Of a DNA stretch of 64,000 nucleotides, positions 15,972 through 25,276 are shown in pieces (the first letter of the stretch is position 1; the number at the start of each line of letters is the position of its first letter). The position numbers and the translations under genes were made by a program. Under the pieces are notes generated by a model. The model was not told the origin of the DNA and did no database searches. It saw only the letters and a list, made by a program, of their open reading frames with translations. This DNA comes from Peptostreptococcus canis (lineage in GTDB: Bacteria > Bacillota > Clostridia > Peptostreptococcales > Peptostreptococcaceae): positions 124,001 to 188,000 of the forward strand of contig NZ_JABGBW010000002.1 of assembly GCF_014229965.1 (NCBI RefSeq). The letters are read 5' to 3'.

Positions 15972-18836
15972 TTACTTATTTATTGACTCTAGTACTTTTG
16001 AATTTATGCTTGAAGATCCACCAACAGCAACTACTTTCGAAGGTTTATATTCTTTTAACATATTGCTATTCACATTAGAACCATCTATTAATAACAGTAC
16101 TCCTTTATCTTTAATTACTGATGGACCCGCACTAAGAGAATCTGCATAAATCTTACCATTTGTAATAAATATATGACCATTATCCTTTATAACTTCTTTT
16201 GCTATTTTTTTAGAAGTTTCATACCTATTTTTTCCTGCGATTCTTTTTGAATTATTTAATTTTTTTTCTATGGATGTACTTACTGATTTAGTTCCACCAA
16301 GTATAATATTAGATTTCACATTTGATTCTTTAGCAAAATCAACATTAGACATTCCACTTCTATCATCATTAACTAACAAAATTGGTGCTTTGTATTTTTC
16401 AATAAGAGAAGAAGCTGTCAAAGAATCTGGATAGTTTTTACCATCAACTATTAGCATATTTTCTCTATATCCATTTTTCATAACCTTTTTCGCAATTTTC
16501 TTTGAAGTTTCATATCTATCTTTTCCTGCAATTAATTCAACCTTAGCAATTCCGTTTATAGATTTAGCAATATTACTATCAATAGAATTTATACCACCAA
16601 CTATTATAACCTTTTTTGCCCCCAATCTCTTTATCTCATCCAAAACTGATTTTTTTATATTATCTTTACTAACAAGCAAAATTGGTGCTTTTTCTACTCC
16701 TGCTAGTGCAGCTGCAGATAAGGCATCAGGATAGTTTTCACCACTTGCAATAATAACTGTTTCTGACGTTTTAAAATATTTTTTTGACATTTCTACACTT
16801 GTATCAAATCTATCACCACCTGATACTCTATCAACTTTTATCTTATTTAAATTCTCTTTATCAGTCTTATCAATTTTTTTCTTATTGCTTTCGTTAGGTT
16901 TTAAGTTATTTGTTGATTTTGATTTAGCATAATCCAGTTCTTTAATATACCATTCATATACTAAATAATTAGTCTTATCATCTTCTTTATTTACTTGTTG
17001 TAAGAATTTTTGAGATTTTTCAATTTTTGCTTCAAACAATTTTTTTATTTTTTCACTTTGCCCATCTTTCAAATTTATTAATTCATCTATTTTTATTTGT
17101 ATTTGTTTTTTTAGACTAGCAGTATCATGTGATTCTTCGATTGGTTCAGATTGACCCGGTTGTAAAATAGCCTTCAAATCTTTTAAAATCAAAGCTAAAT
17201 CGTGATTAGAAACTTTAACTTTCTCAAGTTCAGTTATTTTTTTCCCAACTTCATTCATTTCATTATACTTATTATTCCATTGTTTATTTAATTTATCAAA
17301 ATTAGCTTTTTTTTCATCTTTTAGTTTTTTAGCTTCATCAAGTTTTTGCTTATTTTCTTCTGATTTATTATTTTCATAGGCTTGCTCTGCTGCTCTAAAT
17401 TTTTTATTTGCTTCAATAGCCTCAGCCATTGCCTTTTTCTTTTCTTTCCCCAGTTCTTCATATTCATCTTTTAACTTCAAAAGATTTCCCTCTAATTTTA
17501 ACTTTTCTGATTTAGCATTCTCAACTTCCTTATATAAGTTGTCATATGTTTCTACTATATGCTTAATTCTTTCATCGTTACTGTTTCTATTTTCATTTAT
17601 AAGTTTTTCAAGTTCGGCTTTTTTTTCGTCAATGTCATCTTTAAATGTTTTATTGTAGTTAATTCTTATTTCTCCATCTTTAAATCTCACAGGACTTATA
17701 AAACTTGAATCTTCAGGTGAAAGTGTGTGCCTATTAGCAATAACTACAAATTTTTTATTTATATTATTTTCTAACAATACCGGTTTAAAATAATACTCTT
17801 GTTTTATTATTTCATTTGTTACATCATTAATAAATTCTGTAGTTTTAAATTCAATCATATCACCTAAATCACTAGATTTAACATCAATGTCATATTCTTT
17901 TTTATTTAATTCACCACTAATTGCTACCGCTTTAAATTCACCTTCTCCACCAATCCTATAATATAAGTTATTAATCAACAACTGTTTAAATTTAGGTATT
18001 ACTGGTAGTGTGATTTTTTTCTGTTTATTGTTATGATCAGTTATTATAATCGTAAAACTACCGTCTATATTTTCTAAATTAATTTTTCCATCAACTAAAA
18101 CATTTTTTCCACCCTGAAGCACTTCAATATCTAAATTATTTTTTTTGAATGAATCATATTCAACTATTTTAGTAGTATCATCTTCATAAGTAACTTTAAC
18201 TTTTAATTTACTTATATTATAATCATCTCCAGCATAGTATGTATTATCATCTTTTCCAACCAACTCTATGTTTTTTACATTTAATACTTCATTTGCTTTA
18301 TTTTTTGCTTGTTCAATTGAATCCTTAACAGCATCAATATAACCCTGAGTTGTTCTTGTAGCTGATGTTATAACATCATACTCAGGCATTTTACTACTTT
18401 TTAAATATCCGTCATCATCATATTGATCAACGATTTCATTTAATTTATCTTTTATTTGATTTATAGTTTCTTCATAATTATCACTAGCTAATAAACTCTT
18501 CTTTAAAAAAGCTAAAGATTTCTGCCCCTTATTACTGTATGATGGATCATCAGGAAAAACATAATTGTCATCTTCATATAACTTAATATCTGTTATCTTA
18601 TTTCCACTAAAAGTTACACTAATTTTTAAAGGCGGTCTTAATTCTCCTTTATGTTTTCCTTTATCAAATTTACTTCCTTGCTTATAATATCCATATCCTT
18701 CTCCTGTATATGTTCCATCCGCATATTTCACTTTATCATTTTTTGCATTTTCAGCTATAATTGAAGGTGAAACACTTCCAGCTGCAACTGTTGCAGCTCC
18801 TAAAATTATCATACTCTTTCTTATCCCTTTATACAT
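15972..18836 (-). CDS. Cell-wall-anchored FMN-binding protein with three CWB2 repeats
   Basis: The 954-residue protein has a signal peptide (residues 1-29) and an FMN_bind-like domain at 38-178 that ends in TSAT (Thr160). A beta-rich Ig-like region (188-290) follows, then a long Lys/Glu coiled coil (about 395-640). Three cell-wall-binding repeat 2 modules lie at about 670-760, 765-855 and 860-950, with the usual 'R-Y/F-D/E-T-S' and 'I-V-G-G' signatures. CWB2 repeats hold proteins non-covalently to wall polymers in clostridia. The ATG at 18836 is preceded by GGGAGG; an upstream TTG is less likely. With the nearby operon it suggests flavin-mediated electron transfer at the cell surface. The FMN motif lacks the usual Gly, so modification is uncertain. 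Confidence 0.85.
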   Translation of the reverse strand: MYKGIRKSMIILGAATVAAGSVSPSIIAENAKNDKVKYADGTYTGEGYGYYKQGSKFDKGKHKGELRPPLKISVTFSGNKITDIKLYEDDNYVFPDDPSYSNKGQKSLAFLKKSLLASDNYEETINQIKDKLNEIVDQYDDDGYLKSSKMPEYDVITSATRTTQGYIDAVKDSIEQAKNKANEVLNVKNIELVGKDDNTYYAGDDYNISKLKVKVTYEDDTTKIVEYDSFKKNNLDIEVLQGGKNVLVDGKINLENIDGSFTIIITDHNNKQKKITLPVIPKFKQLLINNLYYRIGGEGEFKAVAISGELNKKEYDIDVKSSDLGDMIEFKTTEFINDVTNEIIKQEYYFKPVLLENNINKKFVVIANRHTLSPEDSSFISPVRFKDGEIRINYNKTFKDDIDEKKAELEKLINENRNSNDERIKHIVETYDNLYKEVENAKSEKLKLEGNLLKLKDEYEELGKEKKKAMAEAIEANKKFRAAEQAYENNKSEENKQKLDEAKKLKDEKKANFDKLNKQWNNKYNEMNEVGKKITELEKVKVSNHDLALILKDLKAILQPGQSEPIEESHDTASLKKQIQIKIDELINLKDGQSEKIKKLFEAKIEKSQKFLQQVNKEDDKTNYLVYEWYIKELDYAKSKSTNNLKPNESNKKKIDKTDKENLNKIKVDRVSGGDRFDTSVEMSKKYFKTSETVIIASGENYPDALSAAALAGVEKAPILLVSKDNIKKSVLDEIKRLGAKKVIIVGGINSIDSNIAKSINGIAKVELIAGKDRYETSKKIAKKVMKNGYRENMLIVDGKNYPDSLTASSLIEKYKAPILLVNDDRSGMSNVDFAKESNVKSNIILGGTKSVSTSIEKKLNNSKRIAGKNRYETSKKIAKEVIKDNGHIFITNGKIYADSLSAGPSVIKDKGVLLLIDGSNVNSNMLKEYKPSKVVAVGGSSSINSKVLESINK

Positions 18837-19315
18837 TTTTATTTTTCCTCCCAATAATTATTTAATTTCTACTTAAAGTTCTTTAAATTAACTACTGCCC
18901 CCTTTTTTAGATTTTCTATAACCAAATAATAAAACATCAGTCATAATATCATTAATTAATATAACTAATATTTAATATAACTAAAGATAACTTGTATTAA
19001 AAAACAAACACTCGATAATGCTTTTAATTATCAACTGTTCTTTGTTATCCATTAATAGTATAACAAAATAAAGTTCTATTATCAAGTAAGAAATATATTA
19101 AATAAATTATTATCATCATTTTACTTATAAGCTAAATTAATCTATACATGAATGCAAAATATTAAAGACAGTTGAAATACTTCTCTAGCAAAGTTTTGAT
19201 AGTTATACTTTAGATACTTTTTGAAAGAAATATGGGTTATAAAGTACCGTAATTAACTTATTTATCAGCCTAAAAATCTTTTATTAAAGTGTTAATCAAA
19301 GAATAATTTTCTTAA
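18837..19315. other. AT-rich region between two divergent CWB2 genes
   Basis: This stretch holds the upstream regions of the 954-residue gene and of the CWB2 pseudogene. I found no open frame with a recognisable product, no convincing promoter and no RNA gene. Confidence 0.4.
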
Positions 19316-20114
19316 TTTTTTCTTACCGCTAATATTAATACTCATCATGAAAATTTAATATTAGAAAAATCTGTATCATCAACAGTTTCCGAAAATATAA
19401 ATATTATAGATAAAGAAAAAACAAGTATCCCTACTCCAGAAGTGGATCCAGTTAAAAATACAGATAAATTTATAAAAGTTAAAAAACCATTTGGATGTGA
19501 TAAAATCAAAGTAGAGTTTCTCAATAAAGCTAATATGATAGAGGTTAATGTTGTACTAAATACTAATTGGGTAATAATTGAAAATGTAAATCTCCAAATT
19601 ACTGGGAAAAAAGAAAACTGCAATTATTGCTTCTGGAGAAACATTTGCAGATGCACTTTCAATAGGAACATATGCCTCAGAAAACGGTTATCCTATATTA
19701 TTAGTGAAAAAAAATTTAATACCTTTGAAAATAAGTAAATCACTTAAAGATTTGGATATTAAGAATGTATATGTTATAGGCGGAAACAGCACAATCGACG
19801 AAAAAGTAACAAAACAATTGCCAAAAATAAAAGAAAGAATTTTTGGCACCAATAGATACGAAACTTCAGTTATGATAGCTAAATCAAAATTTAGTGAATC
19901 AACTCATGCATTTATCTCATCCGGAAATTTATTTTCAGATTCATTGGTAATTGGAGCAATAGGAGGAAAGCATCATATACCCGTTTTACTTACAAAACAA
20001 AATGAAGCTAAAAAAACGGCAGATTATATAAAAAATTCTATGATAAATGAGTTTACAGTGATAGGTGGTAAAACTGCTGTAAATGATGAAATTATAATGA
20101 AAATACTTAAATAA
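19316..20114 (+). pseudogene. Decayed CWB2 cell-wall-binding protein
   Basis: Two frames make one protein. The first runs from a signal-peptide-like end through 'VLNTNWVIIENVNLQITGKKE'-type sequence up to about 19617. The second continues with a CWB2 signature (TAIIASGETFADALS) to the stop at 20114. Dropping one A in the run near 19615 joins them. A second one-base excess in a T run near 19318 separates the signal sequence, and no start codon with a ribosome binding site is visible. The C-terminal part holds nearly two CWB2 repeats. It lies upstream of the intact CWB2 gene in divergent orientation and is probably a degraded relative. Sequencing errors in homopolymers could mimic this. Confidence 0.7.
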
Positions 20115-20184
20115 CAACACTTATAATATATTATATAAACTAAGTATTATTTTTTATTATTAACATTTACCTCAAAAATTTATA

Positions 20185-20225
20185 AAAAATAACGAGCTGG
20201 TTAAAACTAGCTCGCTATTTTTTTA
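20185..20225. terminator. Bidirectional terminator
   Basis: A GC-rich core (ACGAGCT with AGCTCGC) is flanked by A and U runs on both sides, between the convergent CWB2 pseudogene and the transglycosylase gene. Confidence 0.8.
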
Positions 20226-20323
20226 TAAATACAAATCAAATATGTTATGCAATAAGTTAGCAGAATAATAATCAATAGTTGAAATATGTTCAATAGTTAT
20301 TATCAGAACAAAAAATAATTTTT

Positions 20324-21358
20324 CTACTCGATTTCAGATTTAAATGGTGTATCCCTATATAATTGGGCCTTATATACATGCTCTTTTATATATCCCAATT
20401 TATACATCTTGTACAATACTAAAGCCTGTCTTTTTTTAGCCTGTTCATAATTTTGATACAATCTAGGATTATTTGTAATTCCAGCCAACATTGTACACTG
20501 TCCAAATGATAATTTTTCAACTTTTTCTCCAAAATATAACTCTGCTCCAGCTTTCACGCCATATGATGACTTACCGAGATATATATTATTTAAATAAGCC
20601 TCCAAAATTTCATCTTTTGTCATAATCTTATTCATCATTCTTGCATTATACATATCTTGTATTTTTCTTTTTATTGTTCTTTCATTACTGGTAAGAATAT
20701 TCTTAGATAACTGCATTTCTATAGTACTTCCACCCTGTGTATTTCCCCCCAAAGCATTATTAACAAAAGATCTTAAAACTGATTTAATATCTATTCCCTT
20801 ATGTTTATAAAATCTTTGATCTTCTATAGAAATAACAGCTATCTGAAGATTTTTAGGTATTTTTGAAAGAGGTACAACATCTTTATTTATATAACTTTCT
20901 TCCATAATTTTCTTTGTAAGAACTGGCATCTCACTTATAACACCTCTCACATAAATAAAACCTGCACTACCACCTATTATGATGATTATAAGCATAATGG
21001 ATACAAACCTCTTTAAAAAGCCGGTAAGAAAACTTCTCCTTTTATATATTTCTGAATCATAATAATAGTCTTCTTCATCATAAAAATTTTCATCATAATC
21101 GACTGTATCACTATCTAATAATTCAGGATACTTGTTATATGTATCTCTTTTTCTAAGAGTATCCATACCGCGATTAGTTCCCCTAAAGCGTTCGACTCCA
21201 TCTAATACCTTTCCATATTCATTAGTTTCAAAAGAGTTAGTTTTCGAACCACTAGTTTGTTGTTTTTTTATTCTAATTTTATTTTTTGGTATATCTTTTG
21301 ATTTTTTTTTAGAAGAAGTTTTTTTTCGTCTTATATTATTATTTAAATGGTCAGACAT
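20324..21358 (-). CDS. Monofunctional peptidoglycan glycosyltransferase (GT51)
   Basis: It polymerises lipid II into glycan strands on the outer face of the membrane. A basic and acidic cytoplasmic tail (residues 1-110) precedes one membrane helix (about 117-138). The GT51 domain at 150-330 shows EDQRFY (179-184), GGSTI (209-213) and QLSKN. No transpeptidase domain follows, so it is an MtgA-like rather than a class A PBP enzyme. In the RKxxE motif an Asp (Asp235 in RKIQD) stands where the family usually has its second catalytic Glu. An AAGGGGG site precedes the ATG. It is last in a run with dnaQ-like, ttcA and topB. Confidence 0.85.
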   Translation of the reverse strand: MSDHLNNNIRRKKTSSKKKSKDIPKNKIRIKKQQTSGSKTNSFETNEYGKVLDGVERFRGTNRGMDTLRKRDTYNKYPELLDSDTVDYDENFYDEEDYYYDSEIYKRRSFLTGFLKRFVSIMLIIIIIGGSAGFIYVRGVISEMPVLTKKIMEESYINKDVVPLSKIPKNLQIAVISIEDQRFYKHKGIDIKSVLRSFVNNALGGNTQGGSTIEMQLSKNILTSNERTIKRKIQDMYNARMMNKIMTKDEILEAYLNNIYLGKSSYGVKAGAELYFGEKVEKLSFGQCTMLAGITNNPRLYQNYEQAKKRQALVLYKMYKLGYIKEHVYKAQLYRDTPFKSEIE

Positions 21359-21370
21359 AATACCCCCTTA

Positions 21371-21916
21371 CTAGCCATCAAGCTCTTCTCTTATTTTTAA
21401 AAATAGTTTAGCAGTTGCAAGAGTATCTGCATCAGCTCTATGTGCGTTTACCAATTCAATCCCATAGTATTCACATGCAGTACCTAAATTTCTTTTTTTG
21501 GCACTATATTTTTTGTTGATTTTTAAAAGTTCAAAAGTACAAATATAATTTGTTATTTTCTCCAGTCCCATCTTTTCCAAATAGTAATTTAGAAAACTTA
21601 AATCAAATTTTGCATTATGGGCAACTAGGGTTCTATTACCTAAATATTCTCTAAACTTAGGTAAAACTTCTTCCAAAGTTTTTTCATTTTCAACCATATC
21701 ATTACTTATATTCGTTATTTGTGTTATCTGCGTAGGTATGATTGATTTTGGCTTAATTAACCTTGAATAATTAAGCGTTATTTTATCTGATTTTATTTCT
21801 GTAACGCCAATTTCTATTATTTCATGCCCTTTTATTGGACTCAAGCCAGTTGTTTCCAAATCAACTACTATATATTCTTCTCTATACAAATTCATATCTA
21901 ATCGACTACCTTTCAT
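21371..21916 (-). CDS. DnaQ-type 3'-5' exonuclease
   Basis: This is a single-domain DEDDh exonuclease of the DNA polymerase III epsilon family. The motifs are VDLETTG (Exo I), VAHNAKFDLSFL (Exo II) and AHRADADT (Exo III, with the HxxxxD pattern). There is no polymerase or GIY-YIG fusion. The ATG at 21916 overlaps the ttcA stop in a TGATG arrangement, suggesting translational coupling. A later ATG at 21895, preceded by AAAGG, is an alternative start and would remove seven residues. Substrate (DNA proofreading or small RNA) is not readable. Confidence 0.8.
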   Translation of the reverse strand: MKGSRLDMNLYREEYIVVDLETTGLSPIKGHEIIEIGVTEIKSDKITLNYSRLIKPKSIIPTQITQITNISNDMVENEKTLEEVLPKFREYLGNRTLVAHNAKFDLSFLNYYLEKMGLEKITNYICTFELLKINKKYSAKKRNLGTACEYYGIELVNAHRADADTLATAKLFLKIREELDG

Positions 21917-22803
21917 CAATTATCATTAATGGTATCTAATTCAAATCTTTCCATAAAACTGTGTTTTTCACCATCAATTTGCCAACCTAATACAGAGTCT
22001 ACATTTACATTTTCAGCTGCTTTAAATATTGATTTTTCAACATTAACGAAATCAGTTGAAATATTTTTTATTAAATCCTTTATTTCATATCTTTTATTTC
22101 CCGTTTTCTTTGCAGCAACCATACAGGCACAGTTAAGTGGCCAAATCCCCGTATAAGTCATCCACTTTATTATATCCTCTTCTCTAATATAATACAATGG
22201 TCTTATTAATTCAATTCCATCGAAATTTGTAGACTTTAATTTAGGCAACATTGTTTTAAAATTACCTGCACATAAAAGATTTAACATAGTTGTTTCAATA
22301 ACATCATCAAAATGATGTCCTAAAGCCAATTTATTACATCCAAGGGATTCCGCTTTTCCATATAAAGCTCCTCTTCTCATTCTCGCACACATGTAGCAAG
22401 GATAATCACTGGCAATTCTATCTGCTACCTCAAATATCTGAGAATCAAATATTTCCAAATTTATATCTAAATACTCACAATTGTCTATTAATAATTTTCT
22501 AATACTGCTATGATATCCAGGATCCATAGCCAGATACACTACTTCAAAATTTACAGGCGAATGTCTCTTCAACTCTTGAAACATTTTGGACATAAGCATA
22601 CTATCTTTGCCTCCGGATATTGCAACCGCGATTTTATCGCCTTCTTCTACCAATTTATATGTTTTTATTGCTTTAATAAATTTAGACCATAATTTTTTCC
22701 TATATCTTTTAGTAATACTTTTTTCTATATCTTTTAAACTCTTTCTTTCATCTTCTGGTACCAAAACTTTGCAGCCGTTACCAGACAGCTTATTTTCTTC
22801 CAT
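21916..22803 (-). CDS. ttcA: TtcA-family tRNA 2-thiocytidine biosynthesis protein
   Basis: It is predicted to thiolate cytidine 32 in tRNA, using ATP and an iron-sulphur cluster. The ATP PP-loop SGGKDS is near residue 65, the two-Cys motif PCYMC near 135 and a further Cys in NCAC near 222, which together fit the three-cysteine cluster site of TtcA. At 295 residues it is close to the family length. A GGGAGGA site lies before the ATG. It sits 10 bases after topB and overlaps the exonuclease gene. The precise tRNA position is by family only. Confidence 0.82.
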   Translation of the reverse strand: MEENKLSGNGCKVLVPEDERKSLKDIEKSITKRYRKKLWSKFIKAIKTYKLVEEGDKIAVAISGGKDSMLMSKMFQELKRHSPVNFEVVYLAMDPGYHSSIRKLLIDNCEYLDINLEIFDSQIFEVADRIASDYPCYMCARMRRGALYGKAESLGCNKLALGHHFDDVIETTMLNLLCAGNFKTMLPKLKSTNFDGIELIRPLYYIREEDIIKWMTYTGIWPLNCACMVAAKKTGNKRYEIKDLIKNISTDFVNVEKSIFKAAENVNVDSVLGWQIDGEKHSFMERFELDTINDN

Positions 22804-22813
22804 TAATTCCTCC

Positions 22814-25090
22814 CTATTCTTTATTTTGCTTATCCATTTTTTCTACTTCAATAATAAGCTTTTTATTATTGTCATAGAAATAAGTAATATTTGATTCAAA
22901 CTTTTGACCATTATTTGAAATAAGACCACGAACTTTAGCTTTTTTATTTTTTGCTAAGGCTCTAACCATCGTTTTATTTGGTTTTTTCTTATATTTTTTT
23001 AATACTGGGTCGTTTTTCCATATTATGAAACCGCAATTTCTATAATTTTTACAAGCAAAAGCTTTTTGGGATTCCAAAATGCTGTTTTCACATTCTGGAC
23101 AGCCACAAATGATTTCTAATCCAGTTTCTTTGTCGATGTTGATACTTTTTGAAATATTGTTCTTAGAATTATTGTTCTTTTTTAAATTATCACTTTCTTT
23201 ATTATTTTTAAGTTTTTTATCAACTTCTAAATTATTCTTTATTTTTAAAGAGCTTTCTTTCACATATTTTTTACTGTCAGGATTATAAACTATTTTATCT
23301 TTATTGATACTAAGTTTAGGCCCTTTTTTAATTAAATTTACATTATCGTATACAAACTTACATATATTATTTAAATATTCTTTTCTATTATGATTTCCTT
23401 TTTGTATATCAAAAAGATTTTTCTCAAGTTTTCCTGTAAAATCTACATCAAATAAACTTTTAACCGGAAAAATTTCTACTAAATTTATACCCAGATCTGT
23501 TATATAATATTTTTTAGATTTCTTTTTTACATATCCTACTTGATTTATCTTTTTCAAAACATCTGCCCTGGTTGCTGATGTACCTATTGAATAACCGGAT
23601 AAAACAGTAGTATCATCATCAGGAACATTTTTGCCACAATTTTTCATCGCCTTTAAAAGTGTATCTTCTGTATATGGTTTAGGCGGTGTAGTATTCTTTT
23701 CTACCGGTTTTATTTCAAGAACTTCTACTTCTTCTCCCTTTTCTACTATTGGTAATAAATTACCTTTGTTTTCTTTTCCAAAAATTTCCAAAAAACCCTT
23801 ATTAACTAATACCTTTCCTTTTGATATAAATAGATTCTCCCCAACTATAGTCTTAATTTCTGTATTTTCATATTCAGCCGGTGGCATAAAGTTTGCTAAA
23901 AATCTATCTCGAATAGCTTCATAAACCAGCTTTTCATCCTCAGAAAGATTATTCGGTATTATATATGTTGGAATTATGGCACTATGGCTCTCTACTTTAG
24001 ATGAATCAAACACTCTCTTGGTTTTTGAAAACTTTATACAGTCTTTTAAATCATGCTTATCTCTTAAAATTTCTAATGTCTTTTTAGTCTTGTCTATCAA
24101 ACTCTCTTCTAAGTACATAGAATCAGTTCTTGGATATGTAATATATCCGCCTTTACCTTTTCCTTCATATAGATTTTGACAAATATTTAAAACTTTATCA
24201 GAAGTAAAACTTGAATATTTTGAAGTGATGTAACCTTGTAATGATGTCAAAGAAAATAATTTAGGTGCATATTCTTTACTTTTAGTAATTTTCTTTTCAT
24301 TTATGACACCTATATTTGACTTTATATTATCGACTATTAGTTTTGCTTCATCAACAGTGTCAAATTTACTCTTTTTACCTTTTTGATACTTGCCTGTATA
24401 TTCGCCATTTATACTTTTAAATTTTCCTTCTATCTCATAGTACAGTTTAGGCACAAAATTTTTTATTTCCATATCTCTATCATATACTAATTTAACCGTT
24501 GGAAGAATTACCCTTCCTATATTTAATAATTTTCCATTTCCATATTTTAATGTAGCTGCACATGTGAAATTAATTCCTATCAACCAATCTGTTATCAATC
24601 TTGTATAACCTGCAGCCTGTAGATTTCTCATTTCTTCATCATCTTTAAGTTCATTTAAACCCCTTGTAATATCTTCCGGAGTCCATTCATTTACTAAAAT
24701 ACGCTTTATTGGTTTTTTATTTCCAGCCATCATAAATATGAGAAATGATATTAATTCGCCTTCTCTGTCATTATCTGTAGCATTTATTATATACTCGATA
24801 TCTTCCCTATTTATTAAGGATTCGACTATTTTAAACTGTTTTCTTTTATCTTTATCAACTTTAAACCTAAATTTATCTTCCGGTATAAAAGGGTAATTTT
24901 CCATTTTCCAAGATCCGGAATATTTTTCTTTATCATAATCTTTCATGTCAAAAAGAGAAATAAGATGACCTACTGCATACGTTACAACATATCCATTTCC
25001 TTCAAAATATCCGTCTTTTCTCGTATTTGCTTTTAAAAACGAAGATATAGTTTTTGCAACTGAAGGCTTTTCAGCTAGTATCAATATCAT
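22814..25090 (-). CDS. topB: DNA topoisomerase III (type IA)
   Basis: It relaxes and decatenates DNA through a single-strand break. The Toprim domain carries EKPSVAK at the start and DNDREGE near residue 107. The active-site Tyr lies in GGYITYPRTDS. A Lys/Asn-rich linker leads to one C-terminal zinc-like module with the pattern CxCPxCxxS...CxxYxxCGF. The ATG at 25090 follows AAGGAGG at 6 bases; an extension to 25123 has no site. The 758-residue length is normal for Firmicute TopB. First gene of the run with ttcA, the exonuclease and the GT51 enzyme. Confidence 0.92.
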   Translation of the reverse strand: MILILAEKPSVAKTISSFLKANTRKDGYFEGNGYVVTYAVGHLISLFDMKDYDKEKYSGSWKMENYPFIPEDKFRFKVDKDKRKQFKIVESLINREDIEYIINATDNDREGELISFLIFMMAGNKKPIKRILVNEWTPEDITRGLNELKDDEEMRNLQAAGYTRLITDWLIGINFTCAATLKYGNGKLLNIGRVILPTVKLVYDRDMEIKNFVPKLYYEIEGKFKSINGEYTGKYQKGKKSKFDTVDEAKLIVDNIKSNIGVINEKKITKSKEYAPKLFSLTSLQGYITSKYSSFTSDKVLNICQNLYEGKGKGGYITYPRTDSMYLEESLIDKTKKTLEILRDKHDLKDCIKFSKTKRVFDSSKVESHSAIIPTYIIPNNLSEDEKLVYEAIRDRFLANFMPPAEYENTEIKTIVGENLFISKGKVLVNKGFLEIFGKENKGNLLPIVEKGEEVEVLEIKPVEKNTTPPKPYTEDTLLKAMKNCGKNVPDDDTTVLSGYSIGTSATRADVLKKINQVGYVKKKSKKYYITDLGINLVEIFPVKSLFDVDFTGKLEKNLFDIQKGNHNRKEYLNNICKFVYDNVNLIKKGPKLSINKDKIVYNPDSKKYVKESSLKIKNNLEVDKKLKNNKESDNLKKNNNSKNNISKSINIDKETGLEIICGCPECENSILESQKAFACKNYRNCGFIIWKNDPVLKKYKKKPNKTMVRALAKNKKAKVRGLISNNGQKFESNITYFYDNNKKLIIEVEKMDKQNKE

Positions 25091-25192
25091 CTTTGTCCTC
25101 CTTACAACACTTATAATTATCATACTATAATATTATATATTACAATTGTAAAATAGTACACATAAATGCTCAAATTTATATTATTATATATT

Positions 25193-25249
25193 AAAAAACA
25201 CATGCCATACATAATCTTCAATAGAAACATATGATAACATGTGTTTTTT
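25193..25249 (-). terminator. Terminator after purF
   Basis: AAAAAACACATG pairs exactly with CATGTGTTTTTT across a 33-base loop, ending in a U run on the minus strand. It lies 27 bases after the purF stop. Confidence 0.7.
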
Positions 25250-25276
25250 AGTTTTATTTTCGATATGTTTATTTTT

